Shown: positions 51,934 through 60,770 of the stretch, one piece after another | Layout: every line of letters starts with the position of its first letter | Position numbering within the stretch: the first letter of the stretch is position 1 | Assembly: GCA_041675285.1 (NCBI GenBank) | Contig: JBAYTZ010000001.1 | Coordinates: 124,001-188,000 of the forward strand | DNA from: Candidatus Delongbacteria bacterium | GTDB taxonomy: Bacteria; CAIWAD01 | Direction: 5' to 3' | DNA: 64,000 nucleotides | Notes under the pieces: generated by a model | The model's input: only the letters and a program-made list of their open reading frames with translations | Told to the model about the DNA's origin: nothing | Database searches by the model: none | Made by a program: the position numbers and the translations under genes

Positions 51934-53169
51934 ATGGAGCGCGGCATTCTCATCACCCACGGCACGGACACGCTGGCCTGGACCCTGCCTTTCCTGCGCT
52001 ACGCCCTGAAGGAACTGGACTGCAACGTCTGTCTGACCGGCAGCCAGGTGCCCATGGAGCACGCCTTCGCCCACTCCGACGGCTTCCAGAACATCCACGG
52101 GGCCGTGCGCTTCCTGTCCATGCTGGAGCCGCCCACCCTCTTCGCCGTCTTCAACAACGGCACCCAGGCCTTCGCCGACAGCCTGGCCAAGGTGGAGCGC
52201 TGGCGCGGCAGCGCGTTCATCGGCAACCCCATCGCGACCATGGAGTGGGACGAGATCCAGCACCGGGCCGGCGACGCGCGCCTGCGCGAACCCGTGCTGC
52301 TGGACGAGCTGCACCTGATCACCACGGGCGGCACCATCGACAGCGAACCCGCCGACGAGACCGGCCTGGCGCCGCGGGTCGGGCGCAGCGTGGTGGAGGA
52401 CTTCCTGCGCATGGCCATGCCCGACGCCTTCCGCGAGGTCCACGTGCACCGGGTCTGCCGGGTGGACTCGGCGGAGATGACCCGGCCCCTGATGGAGGCC
52501 ATCGCGCGCCAGGTCTGGCGCTGCGCCACGGGCCGCCCGGACGTGGACCCCGGCCCGGCGGAGGGGCTGGACCTGAGTTTCTCGGCGGGCGTGCGCCTGC
52601 TCTACTGCGATCCGTTCCGCAGCGCGCGCGAATACTGCGAAGCCGTCGAGGCCAGCCGCGCCGTGATCCTGGCGGGCTACGGCGGCGGCAACGCCTGCGC
52701 GGATCCGCTGCTGCCCGAGAACGCGCTGGAGGCCCTTCGCCTGGCCCGCGAACAGGGCAAGCCCTTCATCCTCTCCAGCCAGGTGCCCATCGGACCGGCG
52801 GACTTCGTCTACGAGACCGGCGCGCGCTTCATCCGCGAGGGGGCGATCTCGGGCGTGGACCACAGCCTGCCCGAGTGCCAGGTGCGCGTGATGTACCTGC
52901 TGGGGCACGAGCTGGAGCTGATGCGGATGGCCGGCCAGCTGGGCTGTCGCACGGACACGCTCTTCGAGATGCTCTTCCTCTCGGGCATGAAGTTCCGCAA
53001 CCAGGCCTCGCGCCTCAATTACCAGCGCGTGACCGCCGGCCGCGTGCCGCTGCTCAAACCGGATCTGCTGGTGGGTCACGCCTTCCAGGCCATCGAGGAG
53101 CAGGTGCGGCGCCTGCTGGGGGACGACGCCCGCCGCCTGGGGCGGGAACTCGATCCCCGGCGGGGCTGA
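51934..53169 (+). CDS. Asparaginase-like protein with rearranged segment order
   Basis: 411 residues. All hallmarks of the asparaginase/glutaminase fold are present, in unusual order: HGTDTLAW (His9-Thr13 region) with LTGSQVP and FNNGTQAF/LAKV (Lys86) come first; TTGGTIDS (130-137) and VDSAEMT (177-183), normally N-terminal, follow; the C-terminal domain (ILAGYGGGNACADPLLPEN, CDPFRSAREYCEA) is last. In E. coli AnsA the TGGTI segment precedes HGTDT. Active-site Thr, Asp-Ser, Thr-Asp and Lys are all retained, so asparagine hydrolysis is plausible. The start follows CGGAGG, and tRNA-Asn upstream leaves no room for a missing N-terminus. Confidence 0.85.
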   Translation: MERGILITHGTDTLAWTLPFLRYALKELDCNVCLTGSQVPMEHAFAHSDGFQNIHGAVRFLSMLEPPTLFAVFNNGTQAFADSLAKVERWRGSAFIGNPIATMEWDEIQHRAGDARLREPVLLDELHLITTGGTIDSEPADETGLAPRVGRSVVEDFLRMAMPDAFREVHVHRVCRVDSAEMTRPLMEAIARQVWRCATGRPDVDPGPAEGLDLSFSAGVRLLYCDPFRSAREYCEAVEASRAVILAGYGGGNACADPLLPENALEALRLAREQGKPFILSSQVPIGPADFVYETGARFIREGAISGVDHSLPECQVRVMYLLGHELELMRMAGQLGCRTDTLFEMLFLSGMKFRNQASRLNYQRVTAGRVPLLKPDLLVGHAFQAIEEQVRRLLGDDARRLGRELDPRRG

Positions 53170-53185
53170 TCTCTCGCTTGGGAGA

Positions 53186-53315
53186 CTTCACCACAGAGAC
53201 ACAGAGACACAGAGACAGAGACTGGAGAGGGTGGATCCGGAACCTGGATTGTTCTTGACCCTACCCAATTCTCAAATCAATCCGTGCCTCTGTGTCTCTG
53301 TGCCTCTGTGGTGAG
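53186..53315. repeat. MITE-like inverted-repeat element 2
   Basis: The arms (53186-53220 and 53284-53315) are imperfect reverse complements made of CACAGAGA repeats, around a 63-base A+T-richer centre. It is similar to element 1 at 51435-51538. It lies between the convergent asparaginase and nuclease genes, in a 171-base gap without a gene. Confidence 0.65.
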
Positions 53316-53340
53316 ATGCGAGTCGTGATACAAGCGGCCG

Positions 53341-55020
53341 TCAGTTGAGCGCGCTCACCCGGTAGAGCCGCTGATCCGCGCCGGCGGGCGCGGCCAGCAG
53401 CCACTCCAGTCCGCCCGTGTTGCCCACCAGGGTCCAGGCGGCTCCCAGCGCGCCGCGCTGCTCCACGCGGTAGGAAGCGGCGCCGGGCACGGCCGCCCAG
53501 CTCAGGCGCAGCGTGCCGTCTCCCTGGCGTTCGATGCCCAGGTCGGGCGTTTCCAGGTTCGCCGGCGGGAGCCGGAAATCCCCCCAGACCGCGAAGTGGT
53601 CGCTGGCCGTCCAGGCGTCACCGGCCTGCAGGCCCCAAGCGCCCAGCTGTTCGCCACTCAAGAAAGGCGTGGCCACGACGCCCGCGCGCAGATTCTCGAG
53701 CACACTGTCCGTGTAGAACAGCTGGTCCAGCCGGCCCGGGGAGTAGGTGGAGCCGTTGTCCCACCAGGTGGCGGACTCGGGCAGGCCGGGGAAGAGCGGC
53801 GTCAGGTCGGCCAATGCGCTGCCGTCCCAGTCCGGCGGGCTGTCCGGGCCGTAGGTGGCGTTGTCCACGATGTCCCCCGTGGTCAGGGTGACGTACTGCT
53901 GGCGCTCGCCCACCAGGTTGAAGTCGCCCGCCAGCACCATGGGCGTGCCGGCGCGCAGCGTGATGGCCCCGCCCGGGTTGCGCGCGTTGTGCAGGAACTG
54001 GATCAGCCCGTCGGCCTCATCCTGGCGCTGGGCGTCCGCCGAGCAGCAGCGCAGGTGGTTGGCGATGAACAGCAGGCTGTCCCCCAGCACGGCGCTCACG
54101 TCGATCAGGGCGGCCGTCTCGCGATAGCCGCTCTGCACCAGCCAGGATTGGCGGATGGGATAACGCGCGGCGATGATGTTGCCCGAATCGAGCTTGATCG
54201 CCGTCCAGGGCCCCAACTCGGGCACCAGTTGCCCCAGCCGGGTCTGCAGCTGGGCCGCGCTCTGGTCCCAGATCTCCTCAAAGGAGATGACATCCGGTGC
54301 CAGGGCCGTCAGGATGCGGTCGTAGGCGGCCGTGGTGGCCGCGGCCGTGTTGAAGATGTTGCCGAAGAGCACGTTCCAGGCGGCGATGCGCAGGCTGCCG
54401 TCGCCGGGCCGCAGGGGAGAGATCACGGGCAGGGCCGGCAGGCTGCCCGCCCCCAGCCGCACGGTGGCGGAACCCGTGCCGGGCAGGCGATCGCCGCCCG
54501 GCGTGTAGAAGACCACGCGCAGGGAGTCCGTGGGGAAGAGCAGGTGGCTGCCGTCCGGCCGGGCGTCCAGATCCAGGCGGATCTCGAAGTCGCTCTGGCT
54601 CCAGGCCGGCAGGGCGCGCAGGGCCAGGTCGTCGTGATGCACCGTGGTGGAGGTGGCCCCGCTGCGGAAGACGCCGCTCTTGCTGTTGAAGGTCCAGACC
54701 AGCTCGGCCCCCAGGCCCTCGGTGGGCGTGCCCGTGGCCGGATTGCAGTCTGTGTCCAGCACCATCTTCAGCGCGTAGTCTTCCTGCAGCAGAAACTCTG
54801 TCCCGCAGAGCAGGCGGAGGCTGATGGAGCTCTCGTCGCGCGCGGCCTGCAGGCCCAGCAGGTCCGGCGTGCCGTCCCCGGCGGGGTCCGCGCAGAGCTC
54901 GGGCCAGCCGGTCCATTCGCTCGTGAACCCGTCGTGGATGGTGCGCAGCCAGTCGGCGCGGGCCGCGCGGAGCGGCAGGAGCAGGGCTCCCGCCATAAGG
55001 AGAAGGGTGGGTGTGTTCAT
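53341..55020 (-). CDS. Secreted endonuclease/exonuclease/phosphatase protein
   Basis: 559 residues. A signal peptide (NTPTLLLMAGALLLPLRA) is followed by about 210 residues of beta-rich sequence, an EEP catalytic domain (RIAAWNVLFGNIF, ISFEEIWDQ, LAGDFNLVGE, TASDHFAVWGDF), and a C-terminal Fn3-like domain (LSWAAVPGAASYRVEQRG). The end lacks the PNPFNP sorting signature found on the paralogue at 19605-20759. It is predicted to act outside the cytoplasm on nucleic acid or a phosphodiester. The ATG at 55020 has no clear ribosome site. Confidence 0.83.
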   Translation of the reverse strand: MNTPTLLLMAGALLLPLRAARADWLRTIHDGFTSEWTGWPELCADPAGDGTPDLLGLQAARDESSISLRLLCGTEFLLQEDYALKMVLDTDCNPATGTPTEGLGAELVWTFNSKSGVFRSGATSTTVHHDDLALRALPAWSQSDFEIRLDLDARPDGSHLLFPTDSLRVVFYTPGGDRLPGTGSATVRLGAGSLPALPVISPLRPGDGSLRIAAWNVLFGNIFNTAAATTAAYDRILTALAPDVISFEEIWDQSAAQLQTRLGQLVPELGPWTAIKLDSGNIIAARYPIRQSWLVQSGYRETAALIDVSAVLGDSLLFIANHLRCCSADAQRQDEADGLIQFLHNARNPGGAITLRAGTPMVLAGDFNLVGERQQYVTLTTGDIVDNATYGPDSPPDWDGSALADLTPLFPGLPESATWWDNGSTYSPGRLDQLFYTDSVLENLRAGVVATPFLSGEQLGAWGLQAGDAWTASDHFAVWGDFRLPPANLETPDLGIERQGDGTLRLSWAAVPGAASYRVEQRGALGAAWTLVGNTGGLEWLLAAPAGADQRLYRVSALN

Positions 55021-55136
55021 GCGGGAGTGTGGCACTTCCAAAGCTGAAAACCCGCCAGGCAAAGCTGAAATTCGTCGATGCACGGGGGTCGGCGGCTGAC
55101 GGCCGGCGGCTGCTGGAGCCTCGCCTGCGCATGTCA

Positions 55137-55143
55137 TACGTTG
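55137..55143 (+). promoter_or_regulatory. Promoter-like TACGTTG
   Basis: TAnnTTG element just before the AAAGGAGG ribosome site of the ABC transporter operon. Confidence 0.4.
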
Positions 55144-55163
55144 ATCGCAAAGGAGGAATCGCC

Positions 55164-56096
55164 GTGGGGTCGCAATCCGAGGTGGTGCTGGACGTGCGCG
55201 GACTGGGCAAGAGCTACGGTCGGCGCCGGGTGCTGGACGCGCTGGACTTCCGCCTGCACGCCGGCGAAGTGCTGGGCTTCCTGGGGCCCAACGGCGCCGG
55301 CAAGAGCACGACCCTGCGGATCCTCACCAGCCTGGTGCGGCCGGACGAGGGCGGGTTCCAGCTGCTGGGCGAGCGCTTCCCCGGCGGCCGGCGCCGCGCC
55401 TTCCTCGAGGTGGGCGCCCTGATCGAGCGCGCCGATCTCTATCCCCAGCTCAGCGCCCGGCGCAACCTGCGCATGCTGGGCCGCCTGCAGGGCATGGACG
55501 ATCCGGCCCGGGTGGAGGAGGTCCTCCAGCTGGTGGGGCTGGCCCGCCGGGCCGACGAACCCGTCCGCGTGTTTTCCCAGGGCATGAAGCAGCGGCTGGG
55601 GCTGGCCCAGGCCATCCTGCACCGGCCGCGCGTGCTGCTGCTGGACGAGCCCATGACGGGGCTGGATCCCGGCGGCATGCGCCGGATGCGCGACTGGATC
55701 CGCCACCTGGCCCACGACCAGGGCATGGCCGTGCTGTTCTCCAGCCACCTGCTGCCCGAGGTGGAGCAGCTGGCGGACCGGCTGCTGGTGCTGCACCGCG
55801 GTCGCAAAGTGGCCGAGGGCGCCCCGGGCGACCTGTTCGAGCAGGCCGGCGGCCGGCGCTGGGAATTGGTCTGCGACCAGCCGGCGCGGGCGGCCGAGCT
55901 GTTGCGGCCCTGGCTGGAGGAGGGCCGGGTGGTGGAAGAGCACGGCGCGCGGCTGAGTTTCCGGGCGGCGGGCCTGCCGGCGGAGCGCGTGCTGGCGGAG
56001 CTGGCGCGGGCGGACATCGGCTTGCGCGAATTCCGCTCGCTGGACTCCCTCGAGGACCTGCTGCTGGCCGTGGCCGGCGAGGAGGAGCTGTGTTGA
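55164..56096 (+). CDS. ABC-2 type transporter ATP-binding protein
   Basis: 310 residues. Walker A FLGPNGAGKST, a Q-loop region (GALIERADLYPQLSARRNL), signature FSQGMKQRLGLAQA, Walker B VLLLDEPMTGLDP, and switch His in FSSHLLPEVEQL. A 90-residue C-terminal extension is typical of drug- and lipid-exporting ABC-2 ATPases. The GTG at 55164 is chosen because AAAGGAGG stands six bases before it; an ATG 11 codons earlier is in frame. It overlaps the permease gene by 7 bases. Confidence 0.92.
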   Translation: MGSQSEVVLDVRGLGKSYGRRRVLDALDFRLHAGEVLGFLGPNGAGKSTTLRILTSLVRPDEGGFQLLGERFPGGRRRAFLEVGALIERADLYPQLSARRNLRMLGRLQGMDDPARVEEVLQLVGLARRADEPVRVFSQGMKQRLGLAQAILHRPRVLLLDEPMTGLDPGGMRRMRDWIRHLAHDQGMAVLFSSHLLPEVEQLADRLLVLHRGRKVAEGAPGDLFEQAGGRRWELVCDQPARAAELLRPWLEEGRVVEEHGARLSFRAAGLPAERVLAELARADIGLREFRSLDSLEDLLLAVAGEEELC

Positions 56097-56929
56097 CGCT
56101 GATCAGCGCCGAACTGGGCAAGACCCTGCGCCTCTGGCGGACGGGGATCGGCTACGCGGCCCTCGTGGTGGTGATTCCCCTGGTGCTCTGGGGGCTGGCC
56201 GCCGGCGGCCAGCAGCTCAGCCGGGAGTTCACCCGCGGCCTGGAGGAGCAGTTCTTCGTGGTGGGCGAGGTGATCAACGGCCACACGGCGGCGGTCATGG
56301 TGATGAACTTCCTCTGGGTGCACGTTCCCTTCCTGATCACCCTGGTGGCCGGCGACATTCTCTCCGGCGAGGCCGTGCGCGGCACCTGGCGCGTCTGGCT
56401 CACGCGTCGGCCGGGCCGCCTGCGCGTGGTGGTCGCCAAATACGTGGTGGCCCAGCTCTACGCCCTGAGCCTGGTGCTGCTCCTGGCCCTGCTCTCGGTG
56501 GGGCTGGGCCGCTGGTGGCTGGGGAGTGGCGACGTGCTGCTGGTGGGCGCCGACGGCATCACGCTGCTGGGGGAGGAACTGGCCCTGCCACGGCTGGCCC
56601 TGGCCTACGCCTGCGCCGGCGCGGCCATGGTTTCGGTGGCGGCCCTGGCCTTCTGGGTGGGCACGCTGGTGGAACATCCCATCGGGCCCATCGTGGGCAG
56701 CATGGCCATTCTCATCGTCCTGCTGGCCGTCTCCAACATCCCGCTGGACCTGTTCGACGACCTGCGGCCCTGGCTCTTCACCTCGCACTTCGACATCTGG
56801 AGCCTGGCGCTGGAGGACCCCCTGCCCTGGGCGGCCATTCGCCGGAGCCTGGCCGTGCTGGGCACCTGGACCGGCCTGTTCAGCGGGGCCGCGCTCTGGA
56901 CTTTCCTGCGAAAGGACATCCTCTCGTGA
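56090..56929 (+). CDS. ABC-2 type permease
   Basis: 279 residues with about six TM helices and an N-terminal cytoplasmic amphipathic start (ISAELGKTLRLWR). GDILSGEAVRGTWRVWLTRRPGR is the conserved ABC-2 loop. The start is GTG (56090) after GGAGGAG; the next codon TTG is an alternative. With the preceding ATPase it forms an exporter; the cargo is unknown. The stop overlaps the next start (GTGA). Confidence 0.87.
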   Translation: MLTLISAELGKTLRLWRTGIGYAALVVVIPLVLWGLAAGGQQLSREFTRGLEEQFFVVGEVINGHTAAVMVMNFLWVHVPFLITLVAGDILSGEAVRGTWRVWLTRRPGRLRVVVAKYVVAQLYALSLVLLLALLSVGLGRWWLGSGDVLLVGADGITLLGEELALPRLALAYACAGAAMVSVAALAFWVGTLVEHPIGPIVGSMAILIVLLAVSNIPLDLFDDLRPWLFTSHFDIWSLALEDPLPWAAIRRSLAVLGTWTGLFSGAALWTFLRKDILS

Positions 56930-57621
56930 ATCGACTTCTCCGCCGCGGACGCGCGTCCTGGTTCTTCGCACTGCTGCTTTTCCTGTTGCTGGGCGCCCAG
57001 CTGGCCCAGTCCGCCGCCCGGCCCGATCCCGTCGCCCGGCTCATCGCCCGGATGAAGCGCCAGCAGGCCGCGGCGCCCTCCTGGACGGCCCGGATCACGG
57101 TGGACATCGAACTGCCGGGGTTGCGCGTCAAGGGCAAGAAGGTGGACCTGCGCTTCACGGCGCCGGACAGTTTCGCCTTCGAGTCGCGGGGCTTCGCCCT
57201 GCTGCCGCGGCGGGCTTTCATGTGGACGGCGGACAGCCTGTTCGCCGGCCTCTCCGAACCGCGGCTGGCCCCCGCCCGGCGGGGCGATCCCACCGGCAGC
57301 GTGCGCGTCGAGGGCGTCTTCCGCGAGGAGGGGCTGCTGGCGCGGATGGAGTACCGGCTGGACACCCTGCGCTGGGTGGTGACGCGGGTCTCCACTTGGC
57401 ACGATACCTTGGAGGCCGTGCGGCTGGACACCGACTGGCTGCAGGCCGCCCGCGGGGTCTGGCTGCCGGCGGCCGTCCACGTGCGCATGGCTTTTTCGCC
57501 CGAGGCCCAGCGCTTCTACGAACGCATGCGCGGCACCCTGCGCCGGCGGGAGACGCCGCGCGAGGGCCAGGGCACCATCACCCTCACCTTTGACCAACAC
57601 AAACTGGGCGGGAGGCCCTGA
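56926..57621 (+). CDS. LolA-like exported protein
   Basis: 231 residues with a hydrophobic N-terminal signal (WFFALLLFLLLGAQLAQSA). The mature part (LIARMKRQQAAAPSWTARI, VDLRFTAPDSFAFES, RVSTWHDTLEAVRLDT, GVWLPAAVHVRMAF) has the alternating pattern of LolA/LolB outer-membrane lipoprotein carriers and related DUF4292-like proteins. A role in carrying a hydrophobic cargo exported by the preceding transporter is an inference from context. The GTG start overlaps the permease stop and is preceded by AAAGGA. Confidence 0.7.
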   Translation: MNRLLRRGRASWFFALLLFLLLGAQLAQSAARPDPVARLIARMKRQQAAAPSWTARITVDIELPGLRVKGKKVDLRFTAPDSFAFESRGFALLPRRAFMWTADSLFAGLSEPRLAPARRGDPTGSVRVEGVFREEGLLARMEYRLDTLRWVVTRVSTWHDTLEAVRLDTDWLQAARGVWLPAAVHVRMAFSPEAQRFYERMRGTLRRRETPREGQGTITLTFDQHKLGGRP

Positions 57622-57622
57622 G

Positions 57623-58795
57623 ATGCAACCCTTCATGTTCCACAATCCCACCCGGATCGAGTTCGGCGCCGGGGCCGCGGACAAGGTCGGCCCGGCCTGC
57701 GCCGGTCTGGGACGCACGGCCCTGTTGCTGGCCGGCCAGGGCAGCGCGCGACGCAGTGGACTGCTGGAGCGGGTGCGAAGCTCGCTGGAGGCCGCCGGCC
57801 TGCGCGTCGTGCTGCACGAGGGCGTGCGCCCCAACCCCGTGCTCAGCCACGTGCGGGCGGGCATTGAATTGGCCCGTGCCGAGGGCGTCGAGCTGGTGGT
57901 GGCCGTGGGCGGCGGCAGCGTGCTGGACAGCGCCAAGGCTGTGGCGGCAGGTGCCTGCGCCGGGCACGACGTCTGGGACTTCTTCTGCGGCCAGGCCCAG
58001 GTGCAGGCCGCCCTGCCCCTGGTGGCCGTGCTGACCCTGGCCGCCACGGGCAGCGAGATGAACGGCGGCGGCGTGGTCACCCGCGAGGAAACCCGGGAGA
58101 AGCTGCCCTTCTCGTCGCCGCACTGCTTCCCGCGGGTCAGCCTGCTGGACCCCGCCCTGACCCTCGACGTGCCCGCCGACCAGACGGCCAACGGCCTGGC
58201 CGACGCCTTCGCCCACCTGCTGGAACCCTACCTGAGCGGCACGGATCCACGTCCCGTGGTCCAGCTGGAGCTGAAGGAGGCGCTGTTCCGCTGCCTGCTG
58301 GACAGCGGCGCGCGCCTGCGCGCGGATCTGCGCGACCTCGAGGCCCGGGCGGACATGATGTGGACGGCCACCCTGGCCCTGAACGGCGTCACCAGCGTGG
58401 GAATCGGCGCCACCCTCTGGCCCCTGCACCTGATCGAGCACAGCGTTTCCGCGCTGACGGACATCGCCCACGGCGCGGGGCTATCCGCGCTGACCCCCGG
58501 CTGGCTGCGCTGGCGCCTGGAGCAGGTGGACGCCGAGACGATCCAGTCCCGGGTCACCCGGCTGGGCGAGCGCGTGTTCGGCCTGACGGGGGGCGGACCC
58601 GCCGCGACCATCGGCGCCCTGGAGTCCTGGTACCGCTCCGTGGGCGCCCCGGCCAGCCTGACGGAGGCCGGCGTGGATCCGGCGCTCCACCCCGCCATCG
58701 CAGCCAACGCCGCGCGCACGGCCCGCGCCTGGGGCATGGCCCTGTACTCGGAGCCGGCGCTGGTCGAGATCCTGCGGCGCGCCGCCGGAGCCTGA
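57623..58795 (+). CDS. Iron-containing alcohol dehydrogenase
   Basis: 390 residues, group III alcohol dehydrogenase. NAD-binding VAVGGGSVLDSAKAVA, the metal-site region ATGSEMN, DAFAHLLEPY, and HLIEHSVSALTDIAHGAGLSAL with the iron-ligand histidines. It resembles butanol dehydrogenases that reduce aldehydes or ketones with NADPH. The ATG lies one base after the LolA-like stop, with GGGAGG as ribosome site. Confidence 0.9.
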   Translation: MQPFMFHNPTRIEFGAGAADKVGPACAGLGRTALLLAGQGSARRSGLLERVRSSLEAAGLRVVLHEGVRPNPVLSHVRAGIELARAEGVELVVAVGGGSVLDSAKAVAAGACAGHDVWDFFCGQAQVQAALPLVAVLTLAATGSEMNGGGVVTREETREKLPFSSPHCFPRVSLLDPALTLDVPADQTANGLADAFAHLLEPYLSGTDPRPVVQLELKEALFRCLLDSGARLRADLRDLEARADMMWTATLALNGVTSVGIGATLWPLHLIEHSVSALTDIAHGAGLSALTPGWLRWRLEQVDAETIQSRVTRLGERVFGLTGGGPAATIGALESWYRSVGAPASLTEAGVDPALHPAIAANAARTARAWGMALYSEPALVEILRRAAGA

Positions 58796-58866
58796 GGAGC
58801 GGGCGGCGGCAACCGCCGACCAGGCCCTGACCCCAACCGGATGACAACTGGGAGAAAGGACAATCT

Positions 58867-59892
58867 GTGGCAACTGAGACGACTGGCGAAGCCCGCCGCC
58901 CGGTGATCCTCTCGGGCATCCAGCCCAGCGGAAAACTGATGTTCGGCAATTACCTGGGCGCCATGCGCAACTGGGTGCGCATGCAGGAGGACCACGACTG
59001 CTTCTACATGCTGGTGGACCTGCACGCCATCACGGTCTGGCAGAAACCCGCGGACCTGCGGCGCAACACGCTGGAGTCGCTGGCCCTCTATCTGGCGGCG
59101 GGCATCGACCCGGAGCGCCACACGGTCTTCATCCAGAGCCACGTGCCCGAGCACTCGGAGCTGGCCTGGATCCTCAACTGCATCGCCCCGCTGGGCCAGC
59201 TGCAGCGCATGACCCAGTTCAAGGACAAGTCCCTCAAACACGAGAAGAACTTGAACGCGGGCTTGCTCAACTATCCCGTGCTGATGGCCGCGGACATCCT
59301 GCTCTACAACGCCGACAAGGTGCCCGTGGGCGAAGATCAGAAGCAGCACCTGGAGCTGGCCCGCGACCTGGCCGGGCGCTTCAACCATCTCTACAGCGAG
59401 ACCTTCACGCTGCCCGAGCCCTGGATCCCGCCGCGCTCCGAGGGCGCGCGGGTCATGAGCCTGCAGGAGCCCACGGCCAAGATGTCCAAGTCGGACACCG
59501 ACCCCAACGGCGTGCTCTTCCTGCTGGATCCGCCGGCGGAGATCAGGGCCAAGATCCGTCGCGCGGTGACGGATTCCGGCGACAGCATCAGCTATGATCC
59601 CGAGGGCCGCCCGGGCGTGAGCAATCTGATGACGCTGTTCAAGGCGGTCACGGGGGAGGAGTTTGCCAGCCTGGAGCAGCGCTTCGCGGGCAAGGGCTAC
59701 GGCGCCTTCAAAGAGGAGTTGGGCGAGGCTCTGGTGGCCTACCTGAGTCCCATCCAGCAGCGCACGCGCGAACTGCTGGGCGACAAGGCGCAGCTCGAGG
59801 CGCTGCTCAAACAGGGCGCGGAAAAGGCCCGCTGGCGGGCCCGCCGCATGTTGGACAAGGTCCAGCGCAAGGTGGGTTTCCTCCCGCGCTGA
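58867..59892 (+). CDS. trpS: Tryptophanyl-tRNA synthetase
   Basis: 341 residues, class I synthetase. The HIGH-type motif appears as GIQPSGKLMFGNYLGAM; LVDLHAIT, the substrate-binding LMAADILLY, and the KMSKS motif AKMSKSDTDPNG are all present. Its start is GTG at 58867, seven bases after AAAGGA. It sits 71 bases after the alcohol dehydrogenase, so it may share that transcript. A strong terminator follows. Confidence 0.96.
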   Translation: MATETTGEARRPVILSGIQPSGKLMFGNYLGAMRNWVRMQEDHDCFYMLVDLHAITVWQKPADLRRNTLESLALYLAAGIDPERHTVFIQSHVPEHSELAWILNCIAPLGQLQRMTQFKDKSLKHEKNLNAGLLNYPVLMAADILLYNADKVPVGEDQKQHLELARDLAGRFNHLYSETFTLPEPWIPPRSEGARVMSLQEPTAKMSKSDTDPNGVLFLLDPPAEIRAKIRRAVTDSGDSISYDPEGRPGVSNLMTLFKAVTGEEFASLEQRFAGKGYGAFKEELGEALVAYLSPIQQRTRELLGDKAQLEALLKQGAEKARWRARRMLDKVQRKVGFLPR

Positions 59893-59957
59893 GCGCGCCT
59901 GCCGCGCTGAGGGCCCTTGTCGCGCCGGGCGCACACTCCACAAACTGGCAAGTCAAC

Positions 59958-59980
59958 AGGGGCCGTAAGGCCCCTTTCTC
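59958..59980 (+). terminator. Rho-independent terminator after trpS
   Basis: AGGGGCC-gtaa-GGCCCCT stem-loop (59958-59975) followed by TTCTC. Confidence 0.75.
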
Positions 59981-60018
59981 ATGTGTGTGGGATCTGAGCG
60001 GCGGGTCCCGGACGGGTC

Positions 60019-60597
60019 TCAGCCCGCCGTGGTCAGCGAGCGCAGCAGGAGCAGGATCTGGCTGTGGGCAGCGTCCCGGGAGAACGGGCACTTGGGGTCG
60101 GCCCACTGGTGGATGAGCTGGCGCACGGCGCCGAAGACCAGGTAGCGCTGAATGCGCGGGTCCATCCCGGGCTTGAGGCCGGCGTCGTGCAGGGTTTGCT
60201 CCAGCAGATCCATGAAGCGCTGGAACAGGTCCGACAGGTCGCCTTCCCACTTGTGCATCCAGAAGCTTTGTTCGTTGACGAACACGCGGGCCAGGTTGCT
60301 GTCCGCGCTGAAGCGGTCGAAGACCGCGTCCACCATGCGCTCCAGCCGCTCAGCGGAAGGGATCTCCTCCTGGGCGGCCAGTTCGTTCAGGGCCGCCAGG
60401 ATGCGGCTCCACATGTCGCGAAAGATGGAGTGGAGCAGGTCCTCCTTGCTCTCGAAGTAATTGTACACGCTGCCCGTGGCCACGCCAGCCACCCGGGCGA
60501 TCCGCGCCACCTTGGCCTCGGCGAAACCCTGGTCCGCGAAGACCTGTACCGCCGCCTGCAGGATGGCGCTGTGCTTGTCTCCGGTCTTCTGTCGCAT
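60019..60597 (-). CDS. TetR-family transcriptional regulator
   Basis: 192 residues. The N-terminal helix-turn-helix is clear: SAILQAAVQVFADQGFAEAK, then IARVAGVATGSVYNYFESKEDLL. The C-terminal ligand domain resembles FadR-type acyl-CoA sensors, though the ligand is not certain. GGGAGA lies before the ATG at 60597; an in-frame extension upstream lacks a ribosome site. It is divergent from the FAD oxidoreductase across a 448-base gap, so it may control that gene and itself. Confidence 0.9.
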   Translation of the reverse strand: MRQKTGDKHSAILQAAVQVFADQGFAEAKVARIARVAGVATGSVYNYFESKEDLLHSIFRDMWSRILAALNELAAQEEIPSAERLERMVDAVFDRFSADSNLARVFVNEQSFWMHKWEGDLSDLFQRFMDLLEQTLHDAGLKPGMDPRIQRYLVFGAVRQLIHQWADPKCPFSRDAAHSQILLLLRSLTTAG

Positions 60598-60627
60598 GGG
60601 ATCTCCCTCACCGCTCGGCGCAATGTT

Positions 60628-60650
60628 TTGATTCAGCGCGGATGGATCAA
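60628..60650. promoter_or_regulatory. Possible TetR operator (imperfect palindrome)
   Basis: TTGATTC and GGATCAA are 6-of-7 matching arms nine bases apart, 31 bases before the TetR start. Confidence 0.35.
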
Positions 60651-60770
60651 GTTCGCGGCTCCTAAGATTGCGTTCCAGAGCTTGACAGGGAAGCCCAATT
60701 CGGAAAGAAATCCCATTGCTTGAAGGGTCGCCGGAACGGAAAATTCTGTCTACCCGCACATCCATGCGCA

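Noticed and set aside
51441..53310. CACAGAG tandem-like runs as a CRISPR array
   Set aside because: Units are only 6-8 bases, imperfect, arranged as facing arms and without spacers of regular length. They are inverted-repeat elements.
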